From: CAWCGU01 sp963838095
GTDB lineage: Bacteria; Actinomycetota; Thermoleophilia; Solirubrobacterales; 70-9
Assembly (NCBI GenBank): GCA_963838095.1
Contig: CAWIPO010000009.1
Coordinates: forward strand, 62,001-126,000
DNA: 64,000 bases
Direction: 5' to 3'
The position numbers and the translations under genes are program-made. The notes under the pieces were generated by a model. That model ran no database searches, had not been told where the DNA came from, and saw nothing but the letters and a program-made list of their open reading frames with translations. Below, one piece after another: positions 60,221-64,000 of this stretch. The stretch's first letter is position 1, and every line of letters starts with the position of its first letter.

Positions 60221-61089
60221 CCCGAGGAAGTCCAGGACCTCGTGGACGAACTCCCGGTGGTACTGGAAGACGCCGCCGTGCCCGGCGTCGGGATAGAGCT
60301 TGAGTCGGGCGTTGGGAAGACGCCGAGCCAGGTCAACGGAGTTGCTGGACGGCACCATCCGATCCTGATCGCCGTTTGCGACCAAGACCGGCTGTTGAAT
60401 GCTCGACAGGTCCGACGGCTGCTGAGTTGCCCAGGTGTGAATGGCCTTGAGCTGAGCACGGAAGGAGATCGGGGAGATCGCCTTGTCGCGATCTTCCGTG
60501 CGCTCCTTCAATCGCTTGAGGAACTCCCGAGCTGCCGTCGGCCGTTCGACGTCCGGGTGAAGAAGAGATAGGTCTTCGGATCCTTGAAGGTCACCGCGCC
60601 CCTGACCATCGCCCGGATGGTGATCGGAGTGACCTTGTCCATGCCCTCGCCCCCGGCGGGACCCGTGCCGGCGAGGACGAGCTTGCGAACGAGCTGCGGT
60701 TCCTCTTGCGCGATCACCTGCGAGACCATGCCGCCGAGGGAGAAGCCAAGAAGATCGACCTGATCGAAGCCGAGCGCCCGGATGAAGGCGATGGCGTCCC
60801 GCGCCATCGCTTCGACCGAGTCCGGCGTGGAGCCTCCTGATGCGCCGATGCCGCGGTTGTCGAAGACGATCACCCGACGCTTCGCGGCGATGCCGTCGAT
60901 GACTCGGGGGTCCCAGTTGTCCAGAACCGCGGCCAGGTGATTCAGGAAGATCACCGGCACGCCCGTCTCCGCGCCGAGCTGCCGGTAGGCGAACCGCGTT
61001 CCGGCGATGTCGATGGTCTCGGTCGGCGCGTGCTCGTACGCGAACGATGCTCCCTTCACCAGCGTCTCTTGCTCTGTCGTGACCGTCAT
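60221..61089 (-). pseudogene. Alpha/beta hydrolase A of a tandem pair, one frameshift
   Basis: From ATG 61089: ETIDIAGTRFAYRQLGAETG, FLNHLAAVLDNWDPRVIDGI, FDNRGIGASGGSTPD, and VDLLGFSLGGMVSQVIAQEE (Ser elbow). A shift near 60545 leads to FLKRLKERTEDRDKAISPIS, VLVANGDQDRMVPSSNSVDL (Asp) and PDAGHGGVFQYHREFVHEVL (His). The expected stop near 60221 is lost and the frame runs on across gene B. It is divergent from a TetR gene with a nested palindrome between them. Confidence 0.75.
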
Positions 61090-61105
61090 GATCTGCTCCT
61101 CTGCT

Positions 61106-61148
61106 ATTGGATGACGATCGTAATGCTATCGTACGGTCATAATCCAAT
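61106..61148. promoter_or_regulatory. Nested palindromes in a divergent promoter
   Basis: Outer arms ATTGGAT (61106-61112) and ATCCAAT (61142-61148) enclose inner arms ACGAT (61114-61118) and ATCGT (61128-61132). The element lies between hydrolase A (-) and the TetR gene (+), as expected of a TetR operator controlling both. Confidence 0.6.
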
Positions 61149-61197
61149 GGTGAGACGTCCGTCACACAAGTCGGAGCTGTTTGGGAAGGGATGAGCG

Positions 61198-61772
61198 ATG
61201 CGCTACAGCCAGGACCACAAGCCGGCCACTAGACGACGAATCCTCGAAGCCGCCGGGCGACGCTTCAAGCAAGACGGCATCGACGGCTCAGGCGTGGCGA
61301 CCGTGATGTCCGACGCCGGCCTCACGAACGGCGCCTTCTACGCGCATTTCAAGTCGAAGGAAGATCTCGTCGCGAACGTCCTCGCCGACCAGCTGCGCAG
61401 CCCAACGCAAGAGCTTTGACGACCAGCCCTCGGATCGGGCGGGACTTGAGGGGTTCGTCCGCTCCTACCTGTCTCCGGAACACCGCGACCAATTCGCGGA
61501 CGGCTGCCCGTCGGCCGCCCTGCTCGACGAAATCGCTCGGCGGCCCGACCGACACCAGGGATGTCTTCACCGATGAGGTGATGGGGGTCATCGACGACAT
61601 CGCGTCGCGCCTCGACCCGACGGACGTCGAGGCGGCTCGAGCGGACGCGCTCACGATCTTCGGATTGATGGTCGGCACCCTGCAGCTCGCCCGGGCGTTA
61701 ACGGACCGCCACCTGTCCGATCAGCTCCTCGCGCGGGGTGCGGAGACGGCGTTGAAGTTGCTTGACGAATGA
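61198..61772 (+). pseudogene. TetR-family regulator, two frameshifts
   Basis: ATG 61198. HTH part intact: TRRRILEAAGRRFKQDGIDG, VATVMSDAGLTNGAFYAHFK. After an apparent extra A near 61403 the next frame gives SFDDQPSDRAGLEGFVRSYL. After a second indel near 61535 the ligand domain ends with ALTIFGLMVGTLQLARALTD and LARGAETALKLLDE. Resembles the AcrR/NemR-like group. The stop overlaps the following hydrolase gene (ATGA). Confidence 0.8.
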
Positions 61773-62629
61773 CCGAGCAAATGATCAAAGCCAAAGGCGT
61801 CGAGCTGTGCACCGAGGCGTTCGGTGACCCGGCCGACCCACCGATCCTGCTGATCATGGGCATCGGGGCGTCGATGCTTTGGTGGGAGGAGGAGTTCTGT
61901 CGGATGCTCGCAGACGGCGGGCGATTCGTGATCCGCTACGACCACCGCGACACCGGCCGCTCGCGCACCTACGAGCCCGGCCGGCCCGAGTACACGGGGG
62001 CGGACCTCACGGCTGACGCCGCCGGCGTGCTCGATGGCTTCGATATCTCGGCCGCGCACCTGGTCGGCGTCTCGGCGGGTGGGGGGATCGCCCAGGAGGT
62101 GGCGCTCGACTCCGTCGACCGGGTGCGCTCGCTCACGTTGATAAGCACCTCCCCCGCAACCCCCGGCGACCGCGACCTGCCGTCGCCTACGGCGGAGTTC
62201 GGTCGCTTCGTCGCCACGGCCGAGGTCGATTGGTCGAACCCCGACTCCGTCATCGACTACCTGGTCGATTACTCGCGCGTCCTCGCGGGCGCTGAGCGGG
62301 CGTTCGACGAGACCCGAGTCCGAGAGCTCGTCCGCCGCGACGTCGAGCGGGCGAATGACTTCGCCGCGGTGCAGAACCACGACCTCATCTCCCACGGCGA
62401 AGGATCACCCAAGCCCCTGTCTTCGATCACTGCGCCGACGCTCGTCATCCACGGCACCGCCGACCCGATGTTCCCGCTCGCACACGGGGAGGCGCTGGCG
62501 CGGGAGATCCCCGGTGCCAGGCTGCTGTGCCTGGAAGGCGCGGGCCACGGGGTCGATCGAGCCGACTGGGAGCCCGTCGCCCGCGCGGTCGTCGAACACA
62601 CCGGTGCCGCCGAGCAACCCAGGCCATAG
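61769..62629 (+). CDS. Alpha/beta hydrolase
   Basis: 286 residues. Motifs: LLIMGIGASMLWWEEEFCRM (oxyanion region), YDHRDTGRSRTYEPGRPEYT, nucleophile elbow LVGVSAGGGIAQEVALD (Ser), acid region LVIHGTADPMFP (Asp) and GAGHGVDRADW (His). The pattern is that of aclacinomycin methylesterase (RdmC)-like hydrolases common in actinobacteria. Coupled by a 4-base overlap to the TetR gene. First undamaged gene after the frameshift-rich stretch. Confidence 0.9.
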   Translation: MTEQMIKAKGVELCTEAFGDPADPPILLIMGIGASMLWWEEEFCRMLADGGRFVIRYDHRDTGRSRTYEPGRPEYTGADLTADAAGVLDGFDISAAHLVGVSAGGGIAQEVALDSVDRVRSLTLISTSPATPGDRDLPSPTAEFGRFVATAEVDWSNPDSVIDYLVDYSRVLAGAERAFDETRVRELVRRDVERANDFAAVQNHDLISHGEGSPKPLSSITAPTLVIHGTADPMFPLAHGEALAREIPGARLLCLEGAGHGVDRADWEPVARAVVEHTGAAEQPRP

Positions 62630-62662
62630 CTCACATGCGACCGCGGGCGATGCCTCTGACTC

Positions 62663-63106
62663 TTACGGCCCTACGCGGTGCGCAACGAACGTGATCGGCC
62701 CGGTGTCGCAGCGCTCTGCTCCACGGCCGCGCCTCACTCGCACAGTCGCCTCGAGGGCGTCTCTCGCGGTGAACTGGCCAGTGAAGCTGTCCTTGCCTGG
62801 CGGCGAGATGTAGGTCACGTATCCACTGAACGTGCGACCGGAACGAGCCGCGGTCATCGGCACGCCCACCTTTCGCGTGCGGTGTCCCTCGCATCGAAGC
62901 TTTCCACTCCAATTGAGGAGCCGCACTCCGTGCAGACCCGGGCGCAGAACTTCAACCCGGAGTCGCAGTTTGCCCGGCCCGTGATTCCCGCTTGTGTACT
63001 CGCCCCTGTACTGACCGTCGGTGGGCGTGAAAGCAGGAGCGGCGGCGGCGCCTGCGCCGAGGGACATCAACCCGACCGCGAACGAGAGGGTCGCGAATCT
63101 GCGCAT
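62663..63106 (-). CDS. Small secreted protein of unknown function
   Basis: 147 residues. Signal peptide (LSFAVGLMSLGAGAAAAPAF) then a beta-rich domain with two Cys (LRCEGHRT, AERCDTG) that may form a disulfide, and blocks TDGQYRGEYTSGNHGPGKLR, FTGQFTARDALEATVRVRRG. Similar in style to small exported barrel proteins of actinobacteria; no enzyme motif. Convergent with the hydrolase gene and divergent from the SnoaL-like gene. Confidence 0.65.
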   Translation of the reverse strand: MRRFATLSFAVGLMSLGAGAAAAPAFTPTDGQYRGEYTSGNHGPGKLRLRVEVLRPGLHGVRLLNWSGKLRCEGHRTRKVGVPMTAARSGRTFSGYVTYISPPGKDSFTGQFTARDALEATVRVRRGRGAERCDTGPITFVAHRVGP

Positions 63107-63208
63107 ATGTTCAGAGGACCCTACGCGATCACGAAAGTTGCGCTCAGGACGAGAAGTAGCAGCCGGAAAGCAGTAGCGAAACCCTCAGCGCGAGATACTG
63201 CGCGGGCG

Positions 63209-63640
63209 ATGCCACCTGCCGAGTCCGAGTTCCTTCGCGCGTTCCGAGAGAGTTTCGAGCAAGGGAATCGAGCCTGGAACGCGGGCGACGTCAAGACCGC
63301 CTACGCCGCGCTTCCCGATCAGCTCGAGTATCGACTGGCGGCGACCTGGCCCGAGGCGCGGGTGCTGCTGAGCCGGGACGAGGTGATCGATTTCTTCGAA
63401 AACTTTCAGGAGACTTTCCCGGATGCGCGTACCGCGTCGCATGAGTACCTGGAGGGCGATCACGAAACCGTGGTCGTCGGGTTTCAGGTCGCTGGGACGG
63501 GACGAACGTCGGGGGCGGGAGGAGAGATGGAGATTTGGCAGGTCTGGGAAATCCGGGATCAGGACAATTTGACCGTGGCCAGCGTGACCGAATTCACGAA
63601 TCGACGAGAGGCCCTCGAAGCCGCCGGGCTGAGCGAGTAG
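63209..63640 (+). CDS. SnoaL-like (NTF2-fold) protein
   Basis: 143 residues from ATG 63209; the longer frame upstream is antisense to the secreted protein. NTF2-fold pattern: FRESFEQGNRAWNAGDVKTA, LLSRDEVIDFFENFQETFPD, and EIWQVWEIRDQDNLTVASVT before the terminal TNRREALEAAGL, which is frequent in actinobacterial SnoaL-like proteins. These act as small isomerases, hydrolases or ligand-binding proteins. A second family member follows after 3 bases. Confidence 0.8.
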   Translation: MPPAESEFLRAFRESFEQGNRAWNAGDVKTAYAALPDQLEYRLAATWPEARVLLSRDEVIDFFENFQETFPDARTASHEYLEGDHETVVVGFQVAGTGRTSGAGGEMEIWQVWEIRDQDNLTVASVTEFTNRREALEAAGLSE

Positions 63641-63643
63641 GCG

Positions 63644-64000
63644 ATGTCGCAGGAGAACGTGGAGAAGATTCAGGAGGCGGTCCGGGCATTGAACCGTGAT
63701 GACCAGGACGCCACATTCGATTGGGTACACCCCGACGTTGAGTGGCAAACCCTGGAAGCGTTTCCGGATGCTGGCGTCCATCGCGGACCCGAAGGGGTAC
63801 GGGATTTCTTTCGAGCCTGGTCGAATGCCTTTAGCGGCTTCCGCGTGCACCTGGAGGAGTGCGTACCCGTGGACGACGTGGACGACGATCGCCTCATTGC
63901 CACCCTCCGCGTTAGCGGAAAGGGCGCCGAGAGCGGCGCCGGTGTTCAGTCTCCATCGTTCTTTCAGCTCTTGGAGTTCCAAGAGGGGCAGTTGGTCCGT
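63644..64000 (+). CDS. SnoaL-like (NTF2-fold) protein, 3' end outside window
   Basis: 119 residues visible, beginning MSQENVEKIQEAVRALNRDD, typical of the SnoaL-like group; then DWVHPDVEWQTLEAFPDAGV, GPEGVRDFFRAWSNAF and SPSFFQLLEFQEGQLVR at the edge. Only ~15-25 residues should be missing. Same strand, 3 bases behind the preceding paralogue, so a tandem pair in one operon. Confidence 0.82.
   Translation, partial: MSQENVEKIQEAVRALNRDDQDATFDWVHPDVEWQTLEAFPDAGVHRGPEGVRDFFRAWSNAFSGFRVHLEECVPVDDVDDDRLIATLRVSGKGAESGAGVQSPSFFQLLEFQEGQLVR

Overview
The window is very GC-rich, densely coding DNA from a bacterium, most probably an actinomycetote of the Thermoleophilia (Solirubrobacterales-like). This rests on the combination of GC-ending codons, frequent GTG/TTG starts, CsrA in an actinobacterial setting, an MpaB-type oxygenase, an R2-like ligand-binding oxidase, the remnant of an F420-dependent NADP reductase, a sigma factor fused to a zinc finger and a membrane tail, and several secreted Pro/Thr/Glu-rich proteins. 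The placement is an inference; there is no rRNA or marker gene to settle it.

Layout. 0-3.4 kb: end of a polysaccharide flippase and a heparinase-like lipoprotein. 3.4-5.7 kb: a Ser-x-x triplet-repeat membrane protein, an acidic/basic protein, csrA, a small membrane protein and a secreted nuclease. 5.7-16.8 kb: metabolic genes (MpaB-like oxygenase, class I aldolase, GCS2-like ligase, rhomboid-like protein, O-methyltransferase, duplicated GNATs, glycoside hydrolase, dienelactone hydrolase, SBP56/methanethiol oxidase, R2lox). 16.8-20 kb: a sigma/zinc-finger/membrane fusion behind a Ser/Thr kinase, then tRNA-Leu. 20-37.8 kb: F420-reductase pseudogene, aldehyde dehydrogenase, AI-2E-type permease, adenylate cyclase, TPP enzyme, Ppx/GppA, an RTX-repeat protein with a tandem operator, a primary-type sigma factor, an amino-acid ABC transporter, and a QsdR-like TetR regulator with a divergent secreted protein.

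37.86-53.53 kb looks like an old genomic island. It begins at an intact initiator tRNA-Met with its terminator. The C-terminal remnant of a large serine integrase abuts the tRNA on the other strand, and a degenerate copy of the tRNA 3' end (32 of 37 bases) lies at 53.49 kb. All five copies I found of a ~50-75 bp interspersed repeat lie inside it. Copies 4 and 5, the most similar pair, bracket a ~9.3 kb block: an Fe-S-type HTH regulator, a LysR regulator with a perfect LysR box, an A2-type heme-copper oxidase subunit I without subunits II/III, a patatin, a sigma/anti-sigma pair, DoxX, an FAD reductase, GTP cyclohydrolase I and a Usp-like protein. This block is the best candidate here for an undescribed system.

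53.5-62.6 kb holds a secreted M15-like peptidase and a catabolic cluster (two FMN alpha-hydroxy-acid oxidase relatives, an aldehyde dehydrogenase, a quinone-reductase-like MDR protein, two tandem alpha/beta hydrolases, TetR, a third hydrolase). Almost every gene between 54.2 and 61.8 kb carries frameshifts, from real decay or indel errors in the assembly; without reads I cannot decide. The window ends with a secreted protein and two SnoaL-like proteins, the last cut by the window edge.
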